From the NCBI RefSeq assembly GCF_000429145.1, contig NZ_AUBH01000007.1, forward strand, positions 62,001 to 126,000: 64,000 nt of DNA, written 5' to 3'. Shown here one piece after another: positions 1-9,178 of this stretch. Each line of letters starts with the position of its first letter. The first letter of the stretch is position 1. The position numbers were made by a program, and so were the translations under genes. Under the pieces are notes generated by a model. It ran no database searches, was not told the DNA's origin, and was given only the letters and a program-made list of their open reading frames with translations. The stretch is from Aestuariibacter salexigens DSM 15300 (lineage in GTDB: Bacteria > Pseudomonadota > Gammaproteobacteria > Enterobacterales > Alteromonadaceae).

Positions 1-609
1 TGCCAGGCGACTGTCTGCACTTTGCAATAACAGCACCGACGTACGGATATCCTGCTCAAGCCACAGCTTGCGACCAGCCATGCGTAATAGATAGTCCGCT
101 TCGGCCAGCAGCCAATCGGCCGGGCGTCGCCCTGATAATTCATTGAGACGCTGGCGCAGAGACTCCGCCAGCGTTTCATTGCGTTTGGCATCGTCGAGCA
201 TACTGGCAATGGTGTTTTGCAGGGCGCCTTGCTGCTCACTCATACGGTCCAGCTGAGTTTTACTTTGCGTGATATGGCTTTGCAGACGCTGTTGTTGGGT
301 GTCGATTTGCTGTTGATAGGTGGATTCGTTATTTTGCCACTGCAGGTAAAACCATACTGCAGCGCCGGCGACCGCGAGTAACAGCAGTAGTTGAAAAATG
401 CTGAAAATCCAAAGGCCGGTAGTGCGTACCGGCTTGCTTGGCTGTTCAGCCTTTTTAGGCTCAGCGGTTGTGGATAGCCGGGGTGCTGTTGTTGTGTCGG
501 ATGCGGCCTTATCACCTTTCTTTAGATCGGCCTTTTGATTCAGCTCCTGCTCAAGGTCAGCCAATTTTTTTTGCTCATCCTGGTTGGACATGTCGTCCTG
601 CGATTTCAT
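1..609 (-). CDS. hemX: HemX-like membrane protein, 3'-truncated by the window edge
   Basis: The first 203 codons are present, and the frame runs off the left edge without a stop. The N-terminus is a charged, Gln/Lys/Asp-rich cytoplasmic stretch, followed by one membrane segment at about residues 66-89 and then a Gln-rich coiled coil. The run ADWLLAEADYLLRMA near residue 165 is typical of HemX. HemX is annotated as uroporphyrinogen-III C-methyltransferase-like, but its catalytic role is unproven and it is usually treated as a membrane scaffold protein of the hem operon. The start ATG follows the hemD stop codon with no gap, so the two are probably translationally coupled. The identification rests on this motif, the topology and the position after hemD. 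Confidence 0.88.
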   Translation of the reverse strand, partial: MKSQDDMSNQDEQKKLADLEQELNQKADLKKGDKAASDTTTAPRLSTTAEPKKAEQPSKPVRTTGLWIFSIFQLLLLLAVAGAAVWFYLQWQNNESTYQQQIDTQQQRLQSHITQSKTQLDRMSEQQGALQNTIASMLDDAKRNETLAESLRQRLNELSGRRPADWLLAEADYLLRMAGRKLWLEQDIRTSVLLLQSADSRLA

Positions 610-1317
610 TTAAGACTCCCCTACACGTTTAGCACAGCGAATAAGCGCGTCGTCTGAGGCACCATCGCTGATGGTAATACGCTCTACACCAAGTGTAGCT
701 GCTATTTCAGCCGTACGTTGACTGACAACGATCCATTTACACGTAACTAACCAATCTCTGTTGTACTGGGCAAATGCTTGTCTGATTTGTTCGCCGCTGG
801 TGGCAATAATGCAATGTATTCGTTCACGCTGCCAGTGTTGCGTGTTAATCGGCTCAGCTAACGTCCGTCGAAAATACACATCCACTTCCGACACATTTGC
901 TCGCCGTTGTCGCAGCTGGTGAGATATCTCATCTCTGCCTCCCTCACCTTTGACGATCAACACTCGTTTGCTATCCACATGTGCAAGCTGTGCCAATGCT
1001 AATAATCCCTCGCTGGTTTCCAGAGCAGGTGAGTCAACATGGTATCCAGCTTGTCGTAGCTTGTTTGCGCTACTCTTGCCTACAGTCAACATGACTGCTT
1101 CATCAATTCGGTGCGTTTGGCAAAGCACTTGCGCCGCTACGGTACTGGTAATAATGATGATATCCGGCCTGTTCTGAAGCTGTTCCACAAGACGCTCGGC
1201 TGCGTCCGGCATAACGATGGTTTCAGTCAGTGCGACCGACACGGCATCCATGCCAGCTTGTGAGAATGCTTTTTGAGAATGATTAATCTTATTTTTTGGC
1301 CTAAAAATCAGAAACAT
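610..1317 (-). CDS. hemD: Uroporphyrinogen-III synthase
   Basis: A 235-residue protein of the usual HemD length. HemD closes and inverts ring D of hydroxymethylbilane to give uroporphyrinogen III, the branch point to haem, sirohaem and cobalamin. The family diverges quickly, so the call rests on weak but typical features: the two-lobe layout, a TS pair in the hinge (IITST near residue 56), a second IIATSGEQI segment near residue 170, and the position directly after hemC. Three bases separate it from the hemC stop. Translation probably depends on the hemC-hemD-hemX polycistron. Confidence 0.9.
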   Translation of the reverse strand: MFLIFRPKNKINHSQKAFSQAGMDAVSVALTETIVMPDAAERLVEQLQNRPDIIIITSTVAAQVLCQTHRIDEAVMLTVGKSSANKLRQAGYHVDSPALETSEGLLALAQLAHVDSKRVLIVKGEGGRDEISHQLRQRRANVSEVDVYFRRTLAEPINTQHWQRERIHCIIATSGEQIRQAFAQYNRDWLVTCKWIVVSQRTAEIAATLGVERITISDGASDDALIRCAKRVGES

Positions 1318-1320
1318 GTG

Positions 1321-2250
1321 TTATTGGCTTTCCAATACTTCCAATAATTCACCTGCTCCCTGTTGAAGCAATAACTCGGCAACCTGCACACCAATTTTTT
1401 CGGGGTCTTCCCTGCTACCTGTCTGTTCTGCAGTAATAAGTCTGCTGCCGTCGATGGCGCCTACCAGACCGCGCAACCTTATTTGCTGGCCATGTAGTTC
1501 GGCAAAACTGCCTATCGGTACCTGGCAACCACCTTCTAATCGCGCATTCATCGCACGCTCTGCTCTGACTCTGATAGCCGTGTCGTTGTCATTTAACGGT
1601 GATAGTAAGGCAATGAGTTCGCTGTCATCATTGCGACATTCAATACCCACTGCACCCTGGCCAACAGCGGGAAGCGACGCTTCAGCTGGTAGACACTGTT
1701 GGATCCTGTCAGCCATATCCAGACGAATCAAACCTGCTGCGGCTAGAATGATGGCGTCATATTGTCCTTCATCAAGTTTTGCCAAACGCGTATTGACGTT
1801 ACCGCGTAAATCTTTGATGGTCAGGTCTGGTCTGCGATGGCGTAGCTGGCATTGGCGGCGCAGGCTGGAGGTGCCAACCACACTGCCTGGTGGCAGAGCG
1901 TCTATACTGGCAAAGTGATTAGAAACAAAGGCGTCATACGGGTTTTCCCGAGGGCAGATAGCATGTAGTCCAAAGCCTTCCGGGAATGCCACAGGCACGT
2001 CTTTCATCGAATGTACCGCGATATCTGCGCGGCCTTCCAACATGGCGACCTCCAGTTCTTTAATGAACAGTCCTTTGCCGCCGATTTTGGCCAGGGGTGT
2101 ATCCAGAATGCGATCACCCTGCGTGCTCATCGGCACAAGCTCAACATCGATATGTGGATGGGCATTGAGCAATGCCTGCTTTACATACTCTGCCTGCCAC
2201 AGGGCAAGTGCGCTTTTGCGCGTGGCAATGCGGATCACGCGTTCAGCCAT
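1321..2250 (-). CDS. hemC: Hydroxymethylbilane synthase (porphobilinogen deaminase)
   Basis: A 309-residue cytosolic enzyme that joins four porphobilinogen molecules into hydroxymethylbilane. The N-terminus ([18 protein letters not shown]) is the classic HemC opening. The Cys in [10 protein letters not shown] is residue 242, the position that carries the dipyrromethane cofactor in E. coli. Arg-rich substrate-binding stretches ([20 protein letters not shown]) are intact. The start ATG has GGAGGG about ten bases upstream, inside the 18-base gap after the esterase gene. It is the first hem gene of the cluster and may be transcribed with the esterase as well as from its own promoter. Confidence 0.97.
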   Translation of the reverse strand: MAERVIRIATRKSALALWQAEYVKQALLNAHPHIDVELVPMSTQGDRILDTPLAKIGGKGLFIKELEVAMLEGRADIAVHSMKDVPVAFPEGFGLHAICPRENPYDAFVSNHFASIDALPPGSVVGTSSLRRQCQLRHRRPDLTIKDLRGNVNTRLAKLDEGQYDAIILAAAGLIRLDMADRIQQCLPAEASLPAVGQGAVGIECRNDDSELIALLSPLNDNDTAIRVRAERAMNARLEGGCQVPIGSFAELHGQQIRLRGLVGAIDGSRLITAEQTGSREDPEKIGVQVAELLLQQGAGELLEVLESQ

Positions 2251-2268
2251 GTTTATTACACCCTCCGC

Positions 2269-2937
2269 TCACTTGAGCACGCTCTGCAGCCAGTTAGAAA
2301 TATCCTTCAGCTCCTGCATGCAAACGTTATGCTGCATGGTGTATTCGTGCCATGTTACCGGGTAGCCGTTGCTCTGCAGTGTGGCGTATGCCGCATGGCC
2401 GAGGAACATTGGCACGACCTCATCCTGTTGCCCATGCGCCATCATAATTGGTGTGGCCTTGTTGACATCATTTGCTTCACTGGCGAGCTTATCTGGTTCA
2501 CACATATAGGTAGATAGTGCCAGCACGCCTGCTAATTTATGTTGAATGCGTGTGGCCATATGCAGCGCGATAACGCCGCCTTGTGAGAAACCGGCAAGCA
2601 CAATACGCTCAGGCGGAATACCATTGGCAATTTCCTGCTCCAGTAAGGCTTCTACCTGGGCCGTTGACTCAACAACGCCTTCGACATCTGCACGAGAGCC
2701 GAAATCCAGACTCTTTATGTCATACCAGGCACGCATTGCCATGCCGCCATTGATGGTGACAGGACGGATGGGGGCATGGGGAAAAACGAAGCGTATCTGG
2801 GCGTCATCAGGTAATCCCAGCTCCGGTACGATGGGTGCGAAGCCATTGCCGGAGTCGCCCAGTCCATGTAACCAGATGACACATGCCTTTGGTGATCCTG
2901 ATGGATTCACTTCTACATAGGGGAGTGTTTCACTCAT
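2269..2937 (-). CDS. Carboxylesterase / phospholipase-type alpha/beta hydrolase
   Basis: A 222-residue cytosolic serine hydrolase of the phospholipase/carboxylesterase (EstB/YpfH-like) family. The nucleophile elbow GFSQGG puts the catalytic Ser at residue 118. The acid is probably the Asp of GQQDEVVP and the base the His in EYTMQHNV near the C-terminus. The oxyanion-hole segment is HGLGDSGNGF. I start it at the ATG at 2937, where MSETLPYVEV begins, because an A/G-rich ribosome-binding stretch precedes it. A start 11 codons earlier gives an atypical charged extension. It lies 18 bases before hemC, but no functional link to tetrapyrroles is evident. The natural substrate is unknown. Confidence 0.85.
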   Translation of the reverse strand: MSETLPYVEVNPSGSPKACVIWLHGLGDSGNGFAPIVPELGLPDDAQIRFVFPHAPIRPVTINGGMAMRAWYDIKSLDFGSRADVEGVVESTAQVEALLEQEIANGIPPERIVLAGFSQGGVIALHMATRIQHKLAGVLALSTYMCEPDKLASEANDVNKATPIMMAHGQQDEVVPMFLGHAAYATLQSNGYPVTWHEYTMQHNVCMQELKDISNWLQSVLK

Positions 2938-2981
2938 GTAATTATTCTTTCTTTCCGATTGAAGCCACAAAGCGGCGTTAA

Positions 2982-3680
<699 letters not shown>

Positions 3681-3683
3681 ACG

Positions 3684-3713
3684 CTGACAAAAGCCGTGTT
3701 GCTGATGTATACT
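3684..3713 (+). promoter_or_regulatory. Probable sigma-70 promoter of rpoZ
   Basis: CTGACA (3684-3689, five of six matches to the -35 consensus) and TATACT (3708-3713, five of six to -10) are separated by 18 bases. It starts just after the gmk stop codon and would place a start site near 3720, about 35 bases before rpoZ. This is a sequence match only. Confidence 0.55.
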
Positions 3714-3753
3714 GCGCGGCCGATTTTTTGAACACCTTTCACCGGAGAAATGC

Positions 3754-4026
3754 ATGGCTCGCGTAACAGTAGAAGACGCCGTCGATAAAATTGGAAACCG
3801 TTTTGACCTCGTGTTGGTTGCGGCACGTCGTGCCCGCCAGTTGGCAACAGAAGGCAAAGATCCAATGGTCGATATGGGCAATGACAAGCCCACGGTAACC
3901 GCGCTGCGTGAAATCGAAGAAGGCCTTGTAACGGCACAGACTATTGAAGAGCAAGAGATGCGTGACCAGGAGCAACAGGACCGCGCTGAGTTTGCGTCAG
4001 TTGCCAATATTCTTTCTGACCAGTAA
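3754..4026 (+). CDS. rpoZ: RNA polymerase omega subunit
   Basis: A 90-residue protein opening with [20 protein letters not shown], the diagnostic omega N-terminus, followed by the AARRARQL helix and a [13 protein letters not shown] segment. Omega folds around the C-terminus of beta-prime, helps polymerase assembly and forms part of one ppGpp-binding site. That fits its position directly before spoT. The C-terminal acidic tail is normal for the family. The start has GGAGAAATGC just upstream. Confidence 0.97.
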   Translation: MARVTVEDAVDKIGNRFDLVLVAARRARQLATEGKDPMVDMGNDKPTVTALREIEEGLVTAQTIEEQEMRDQEQQDRAEFASVANILSDQ

Positions 4027-4054
4027 GTCTGTCACAAAAAGACACGTCAGCTCA

Positions 4055-4072
4055 GCAACCAAGACAGGTTGC
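4055..4072 (+). terminator. First hairpin between rpoZ and spoT
   Basis: A perfect six-base stem GCAACC/GGTTGC with an AAGACA loop. GAAAACAC and then five T (about 4080-4085) follow. The T run is eight bases from the stem, so it is a weak intrinsic terminator at best. It could also be a processing or stabilising hairpin at the 3' end of rpoZ mRNA. Confidence 0.4.
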
Positions 4073-4090
4073 GAAAACACTTTTTAACAG

Positions 4091-4125
4091 CCCATCGCTC
4101 AGGATTTAAACGCTGATGCGATGGG
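4091..4125 (+). terminator. Second, longer hairpin in the spoT leader
   Basis: Outer stem CCCATCGC (4091-4098) pairs with GCGATGGG (4118-4125). An inner TCAG/CTGA stem (4099-4102 with 4113-4116) leaves one bulged T. TTTGTCGTT follows, a poor T tract. It lies 81 bases before the spoT start and may attenuate rpoZ-spoT read-through or shape the spoT leader. Confidence 0.45.
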
Positions 4126-4206
4126 TTTGTCGTTGGAAATCAGCAAAATAACCCTTATTCTACTGATTAAGTGTGTCTCACAAGTGTCTAACGTCGGACG
4201 AAGCCT

Positions 4207-6318
4207 TTGTATCTGTTTCAGGGTCTTAAAAACAAAATCAGCGAATATCTGAGCGCCGACCAGGTAGCCGATGTCGAGCGCGCCTATGTGCTCGCTCATG
4301 ATGCCCATGATGGACAGATGCGTTCCAGTGGCGACCCCTATATCACCCATCCGGTCGCCGTGGCCGGGATTCTGGCCGAAGTGCGCCTTGATCATGAAAC
4401 CCTGATGGCTGCACTGCTGCATGATGTGATTGAAGACACGGAATATAGCAAAGAGCAGCTTGCTGAAGAGTTTGGCGATACTGTTGCTGACCTGGTCGAG
4501 GGTGTCAGTAAGCTCGATAAAATTCAGTTTGAGAGTAAACAGGAAGCGCAGGCAGAAAACTTTCGCAAGATGATGATGGCAATGGTGCAGGATATTCGTG
4601 TCATCCTCATCAAATTAGCTGACCGTACCCATAATATGCGTACACTGGGAAGCCTGCGTCCTGATAAGCGTCGTCGTATTGCCCTGGAAACGCTGGAAAT
4701 ATATGCCCCTATTGCCCACCGTCTGGGCATTCACGATGTTAAGAATGAGCTTGAAGATCTTGGATTTCAGGCCATGTATCCAATGCGTCATCGTGCCCTT
4801 AAGTCTGCAGTGAAGCAGGCGCGCGGTAATCGCAAGGAAATCATTGAAAATATCCGTCAGGAATTGGAGACCCGTCTCGCTGCGCATGAAATTGGCGCCA
4901 GAGTAGTGGGTCGGGAAAAGCACCTGTATTCGATTTACCGCAAGATGCGCAATAAAGAGCTGATGTTCAACGAAGTCATGGACATCTATGCTTTTCGGGT
5001 AGTCGTCGACAGCGTAGACAACTGTTACCGCGCACTCGGCGCTATGCATGGCTTGTACAAGCCAATTGAAAATCGTTTCAAAGACTATGTTGCAATCCCC
5101 CGAACCAATGGCTACCAATCGCTGCACACCTCATTGATTGGTCCTCATGGTATTCCCGTCGAAGTGCAGATCCGTACCGAAGACATGGATACCATGGCAG
5201 ATAAAGGAGTAGCGGCGCACTGGCTTTACAAAGCACCAGGTGATAAAGGCACCACCGCGCAGTTGCGCGCACGTAAATGGATGCAGTCATTGTTGGAGCT
5301 GCAGCAAAGCGCCAGCTCATCATTCGAGTTCATCGAAAGCGTTAAAACCGATTTGTTCCCGGAAGAAATTTACGTGTTTACTCCGGACGGTCGGATTATT
5401 GAGCTGCCTATGGGGGCGACGGCGGTAGACTTTGCCTATGCAGTGCACTCGGATATTGGTAATTCTTGTGTTGGTGTGCGCGTCGAGAGACGTAATTATT
5501 CGCTTAGCAAACCATTGGAGAATGGGCAGTCTGTGGAGATCATTACGTCACCGCGCGCCAAACCCAATGCGAACTGGCTCAATTTTGTGGTGACCGCCAG
5601 GGCACGAACCAACATCCGCCAATACCTCAAGCGTCAGCGTTCAGAAGAAGCTATCAATATGGGTAATCGATTGCTCAGGCACGCGCTTGGCACGGTAAAA
5701 CTCGACGATATTCCGCAGCAGGATAAGGATCGCGTGGTAGCGGAAACCAAACACGAAAATTTTGATGAACTGTTGTCAGACATTGGTCTGGGCAACGAGT
5801 TAAGTGCCATCATTGCGCGCAGACTGTTGGGCGAAAACGCAGAATTACCTGAGAAAAAAGGCACCGTAGCGATCAAAGGTACGGAAGGTCTGTTGGTCAG
5901 CTATTCACGTTGCTGCCACCCTATTCCAGATGACGAAATTGTCGCCGTACTGAGCCCGGGTAAAGGCGTTATTATCCACCAAATAGGCTGTAAAAATATT
6001 CGTAAGCTCAGTAAAGAAGAGCCGCAGCGAGTACTGTCGATGGAATGGGACCGACACGCTCAGGGCAACTTCAAAGCATCACTTCGTATCGAGCTGATTA
6101 ATCACCAGGGGACACTGGCAACATTGACGAATACCATCGCCGCCTGTGATTCAAATATCGTTTCGCTGCAAACAGAAGAAAAAGAAAGCAACATTTACTA
6201 TATTGAGATTGAGCTGACGACTAAAGATCGTAACCATCTCGCCAACATCATGCGAAAAATTCGCGCCATGCCCGAAGTGCAGCGTGTCTCGCGTCACAGT
6301 CAAAGTAAACACTCATAA
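4207..6318 (+). CDS. spoT: Bifunctional (p)ppGpp synthetase/hydrolase SpoT
   Basis: A 703-residue RelA/SpoT protein. The start is TTG: MYLF, as in the E. coli protein, begins here and there is no good ATG. Domains in order are: an HD hydrolase with the catalytic pair H72-D73 in LLHDVIEDT; a synthetase at about 200-360, with the RFKD signature of bifunctional enzymes rather than the EXDD of RelA; TGS from about 385 ([13 protein letters not shown]); a conserved-cysteine helical/zinc region ([14 protein letters not shown]); and a C-terminal ACT domain. It balances ppGpp in response to carbon, fatty-acid and other stress. The gene sits between rpoZ and ridA-trmH, as in related bacteria. Confidence 0.97.
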   Translation: MYLFQGLKNKISEYLSADQVADVERAYVLAHDAHDGQMRSSGDPYITHPVAVAGILAEVRLDHETLMAALLHDVIEDTEYSKEQLAEEFGDTVADLVEGVSKLDKIQFESKQEAQAENFRKMMMAMVQDIRVILIKLADRTHNMRTLGSLRPDKRRRIALETLEIYAPIAHRLGIHDVKNELEDLGFQAMYPMRHRALKSAVKQARGNRKEIIENIRQELETRLAAHEIGARVVGREKHLYSIYRKMRNKELMFNEVMDIYAFRVVVDSVDNCYRALGAMHGLYKPIENRFKDYVAIPRTNGYQSLHTSLIGPHGIPVEVQIRTEDMDTMADKGVAAHWLYKAPGDKGTTAQLRARKWMQSLLELQQSASSSFEFIESVKTDLFPEEIYVFTPDGRIIELPMGATAVDFAYAVHSDIGNSCVGVRVERRNYSLSKPLENGQSVEIITSPRAKPNANWLNFVVTARARTNIRQYLKRQRSEEAINMGNRLLRHALGTVKLDDIPQQDKDRVVAETKHENFDELLSDIGLGNELSAIIARRLLGENAELPEKKGTVAIKGTEGLLVSYSRCCHPIPDDEIVAVLSPGKGVIIHQIGCKNIRKLSKEEPQRVLSMEWDRHAQGNFKASLRIELINHQGTLATLTNTIAACDSNIVSLQTEEKESNIYYIEIELTTKDRNHLANIMRKIRAMPEVQRVSRHSQSKHS

Positions 6319-6343
6319 TTTATCGATATTAAGGAATTTTTGT

Positions 6344-6730
6344 ATGGCTAAGTCTGTAATCCATACCGACAAGGCGCCTCAGGCTATTGGCACATATAGC
6401 CAGGCCGTGAAGTCGGGACATACCGTTTACCTGTCAGGGCAGATACCTTTATCGCCCGAGACGATGGAGATGGTTTCTGACGACTTTTCCGAACAGGCTC
6501 AACAGGTGTTTAAGAATGTCCAGGCAGTGTGCGAAGCTGCTGGTGGCAGTATCAACGATTTGGCCAAGGTCAATATCTACCTCACCGATCTGAGTCATTT
6601 CGCTACAGTCAATGACATCATGAGTCAATATTTCAGGAAGCCCTATCCAGCCCGCGCGGCGATTGGTGTTGCGTCACTGCCAAAGGGCGCACAGATAGAA
6701 ATCGACGGTATAATGGAACTTCCAGAATAA
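6344..6730 (+). CDS. ridA: RidA family reactive-imine/enamine deaminase
   Basis: A 128-residue protein beginning [22 protein letters not shown]. The start is fixed by AAGGA eight bases upstream. RidA trimers hydrolyse 2-aminoacrylate and related imines released by PLP enzymes such as threonine dehydratase. The signature region [21 protein letters not shown] contains the conserved substrate-binding Arg. Longer upstream reading in this frame overlaps spoT and is not used. It lies 25 bases after spoT and 22 before trmH, so co-transcription is likely. Confidence 0.95.
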   Translation: MAKSVIHTDKAPQAIGTYSQAVKSGHTVYLSGQIPLSPETMEMVSDDFSEQAQQVFKNVQAVCEAAGGSINDLAKVNIYLTDLSHFATVNDIMSQYFRKPYPARAAIGVASLPKGAQIEIDGIMELPE

Positions 6731-6752
6731 ATATTCTTAAATAGAGCTGCTT

Positions 6753-7457
6753 ATGTCTCCAGAACGTTACCAGCGTATCCGTTCGATGCTCGCACAGCGT
6801 CAGACCGATCTCACTGTTTTAATGGAAGAGGTGCACAAGCCTCACAATGTCTCCGCCGTGATCAGGACGTGTGATGCGGTGGGTATTCACCGCGTACACG
6901 CTGTGTGGGATGAGAAGACAAAGTTGCGTAAAGGGACCGCATTAGGCAGTCAGCTTTGGGTAAAAACCCAAAGCCATGACACCATTGCTGATGCGGTTAG
7001 CCACCTCAAAGATCAGGGAATGCAGGTGCTGGTAACCCATTTGTCACCTGCTGCGGTCGACTTTCGTGAGGTCGATTACACCAAGCCGACAGCTATTCTG
7101 CTTGGACAGGAAAAAGAGGGGGCCACTGAAGAGGCGCTGGCGCTAGCCGACCAGGATATTGTGATCCCCATGGTGGGGATGGTGCAATCGCTGAATGTTT
7201 CCGTTGCCGCGGCTACCGTATTGTATGAAGCGCAGCGTCAGCGACAGGCTGCGGGCATGTACGGTAATCAACATGTTCCTGAATCTGAATGTCAGGCGTT
7301 ATTGTTCGAAGGAGGCCACCCCGTGCTATTCAAACAGTGCGTTAAAAAGGGACTGCCGTTCCCGCATATTGACGAGAACGGGCAGGTGGTAGCCGATGAA
7401 AAGTGGTGGCAGGCCATGCAGCTCTCAGACAAGGCGCTGCGCGAGCTTGATCGTTAA
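6753..7457 (+). CDS. trmH: tRNA (guanosine-18-2'-O)-methyltransferase
   Basis: A 234-residue SPOUT-family enzyme, close to the usual TrmH length. Motif 1 is HNVSAVIRTCDAVG, motif 2 ILLGQEKEGAT, and motif 3 IPMVGMVQSLNVSVAAA, which together form the knotted AdoMet site with the catalytic Arg. It methylates the ribose of G18 in the D-loop of tRNA. In E. coli it lies between spoT and recG. Here the order is kept, but a reversed chemoreceptor gene separates it from recG. Confidence 0.95.
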   Translation: MSPERYQRIRSMLAQRQTDLTVLMEEVHKPHNVSAVIRTCDAVGIHRVHAVWDEKTKLRKGTALGSQLWVKTQSHDTIADAVSHLKDQGMQVLVTHLSPAAVDFREVDYTKPTAILLGQEKEGATEEALALADQDIVIPMVGMVQSLNVSVAAATVLYEAQRQRQAAGMYGNQHVPESECQALLFEGGHPVLFKQCVKKGLPFPHIDENGQVVADEKWWQAMQLSDKALRELDR

Positions 7458-7476
7458 GCTGCTCGCCACCGCAAAT

Positions 7477-8961
7477 TTAAATCGAAAACGCGCTTAGCTG
7501 TTGTTCTGAATTTCGCACTGCTTTATTGAGGGATGACAATGATTCGGTGGAGCGTTGTGCCTCATGATTGTTGGTATCGGCCAGCTCACTCAAGCGCTGC
7601 GTAACCCGGTTAATCTCATCAGCCGCAGCGACCTGCTGTTCTGCCGCAGTGGCTACTGAAGTGATACTGTCTGCCACTTCATTTATCAGGGTCGCTAGCT
7701 CATCGACAGTCGACGTCGCACCTGCTGACGACTCAACCGTATTGTTTGCCAGCGACACACACTGGGTGATGATGTCTACTGCTGACTGGGACTCTTTGAC
7801 CAAGGCTTCGATAACCGTTCTGATTTTATCTGTACTGACTTTGGTGTTACCGGCAAGTGATCGAACTTCATCGGCAACGACAGCAAAGCCACGGCCCTGC
7901 TCACCGGCTCTGGCGGCTTCGATTGCTGCGTTAAGCGCAAGGAGATTGGTCTGCTCGGCAACCGCTTCAATGCTGGTCATGACCGAGGTAATTTCCTGGG
8001 TCTTGGTATCCAGCGAGGCGACGATTTTCGCCATATTGTCGAGTCTTTCTTTAAGCTCCCCAATATCATTGCCACTATTGGTAATTACTTTCCTGGCTTC
8101 ATCGGTGTTATGTAGAGCCTGATTTGACGCTGAACCTACTTCAGAGGCGCGCTGTGCAACGCTCTGGATAGTTTGGACCATCTCTGCCATGGCCGTGGCG
8201 ATCGCTGCCACTTCAGAGGCGCTGTCTGAAGACGTTTGTTTGACTCGCTCGTTAACATCATTCAGTACACTAAGGTTTTCATTTACCACGCGATTGGTAT
8301 TTAGCACTGACGTTAATGCCTCTCTAAAGCTCCACAATAGTTTGCCGAGCTGAGTCTCTTTTTCCTTATCAAGTTCACATGCTTTATCGATTGCCATTAT
8401 GTTAGGGTCCCTGAGTACAATATTGACCCCTTCTTGTGCGGCCAGGCTCTCTCTTCCCTCACGCAAGTTGTGGTGTGACATGACGGCAAGTACCGTCCCC
8501 TCGGTAACAGCGAAGAAAGCATGAATCAGTAATACATAGAAATAAACGTTATGTGCTTCGAACACATAAACGCTGACCCCCTGGCTTTGCATGATGAAAA
8601 AGGTAATATGATGAAGCGCAATAAAGCCGACACTTGAAATAAATAACTTCCAGTCCCTGTACCAACTTAGCACTGCAAGAAGCGTAAATATTTCGAAATG
8701 CATCTCGGTCATGCCCATGGTGAGCTGAATATGCAGCGCCGTTAATATTTGTGTTGCAACGCCTACACAGTGCCTCGTGATTGGCGCGAAAGGCTGGGTT
8801 TGTATAAGAAAAAGAGCGAGGCCTGCACTAATCAATATGATAATCAGCGTGGAAAAAAAGGCTCCCATGTAGATTCCCAATACCAGTGATATGACTACCT
8901 GGATAGCTAAAATCCATGTGAAAGCCTTATTAGCGGTATGAATCCAAGGATATTGCTTCAT
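7477..8961 (-). CDS. Methyl-accepting chemotaxis protein with a six-helix membrane sensor
   Basis: A 494-residue chemoreceptor without a periplasmic ligand domain. The first 170 or so residues contain about six membrane segments joined by short loops. They are notable for His and aromatic residues in or near the bilayer (MTEMHFEIF, a YRDWK loop, ALHHITFF). No clear HAMP domain follows. The cytoplasmic coiled coil carries the canonical tip [19 protein letters not shown], which binds CheA/CheW. I see no CheB/CheR-tethering C-terminal pentapeptide. The gene is reversed between trmH and recG, adjacent genes in E. coli, so it looks like a lineage-specific insertion. The ligand is unknown; internal sensing of redox state, haem or membrane energy would fit. 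Confidence 0.9.
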   Translation of the reverse strand: MKQYPWIHTANKAFTWILAIQVVISLVLGIYMGAFFSTLIIILISAGLALFLIQTQPFAPITRHCVGVATQILTALHIQLTMGMTEMHFEIFTLLAVLSWYRDWKLFISSVGFIALHHITFFIMQSQGVSVYVFEAHNVYFYVLLIHAFFAVTEGTVLAVMSHHNLREGRESLAAQEGVNIVLRDPNIMAIDKACELDKEKETQLGKLLWSFREALTSVLNTNRVVNENLSVLNDVNERVKQTSSDSASEVAAIATAMAEMVQTIQSVAQRASEVGSASNQALHNTDEARKVITNSGNDIGELKERLDNMAKIVASLDTKTQEITSVMTSIEAVAEQTNLLALNAAIEAARAGEQGRGFAVVADEVRSLAGNTKVSTDKIRTVIEALVKESQSAVDIITQCVSLANNTVESSAGATSTVDELATLINEVADSITSVATAAEQQVAAADEINRVTQRLSELADTNNHEAQRSTESLSSLNKAVRNSEQQLSAFSI

Positions 8962-9127
8962 TACCTTACCTCTTAGCTCATTTTTGATGTTCAGCGTAAC
9001 AAACTATACGCATAGATGAGTGTAGAACTAAAAATAGATATTTACCTGAAAACATCTCTCTATCAACGACATGCAACCAACACTGTATATTTACTCATGT
9101 GATTGTTATATTCAGACGTCCTGTTAT

Positions 9128-9161
9128 GGTGATGAGCAACACGACACATCACCCGTTTTTT
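9128..9161 (+). terminator. Terminator-like hairpin immediately upstream of recG
   Basis: GGTGATG (9128-9134) pairs perfectly with CATCACC (9147-9153) across a 12-base loop. CG and six T follow, up to 9161. The recG ribosome-binding stretch GAGAAA begins three bases later and the start codon is at 9179. It could end read-through from trmH, or act as an attenuator if recG transcripts start upstream of it. Confidence 0.6.
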
Positions 9162-9178
9162 ATTGAGAAATCATCGCT

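Noticed and set aside
2011-2517. 168-codon frame on the plus strand across hemC and the esterase gene
   Set aside because: It lies over two well-supported genes on the other strand and its product resembles no protein; it is a reverse-frame shadow.
4615-5127. 170-codon frame on the minus strand inside spoT
   Set aside because: spoT is certain on the plus strand and this frame shows no ribosome-binding site or protein-like pattern.
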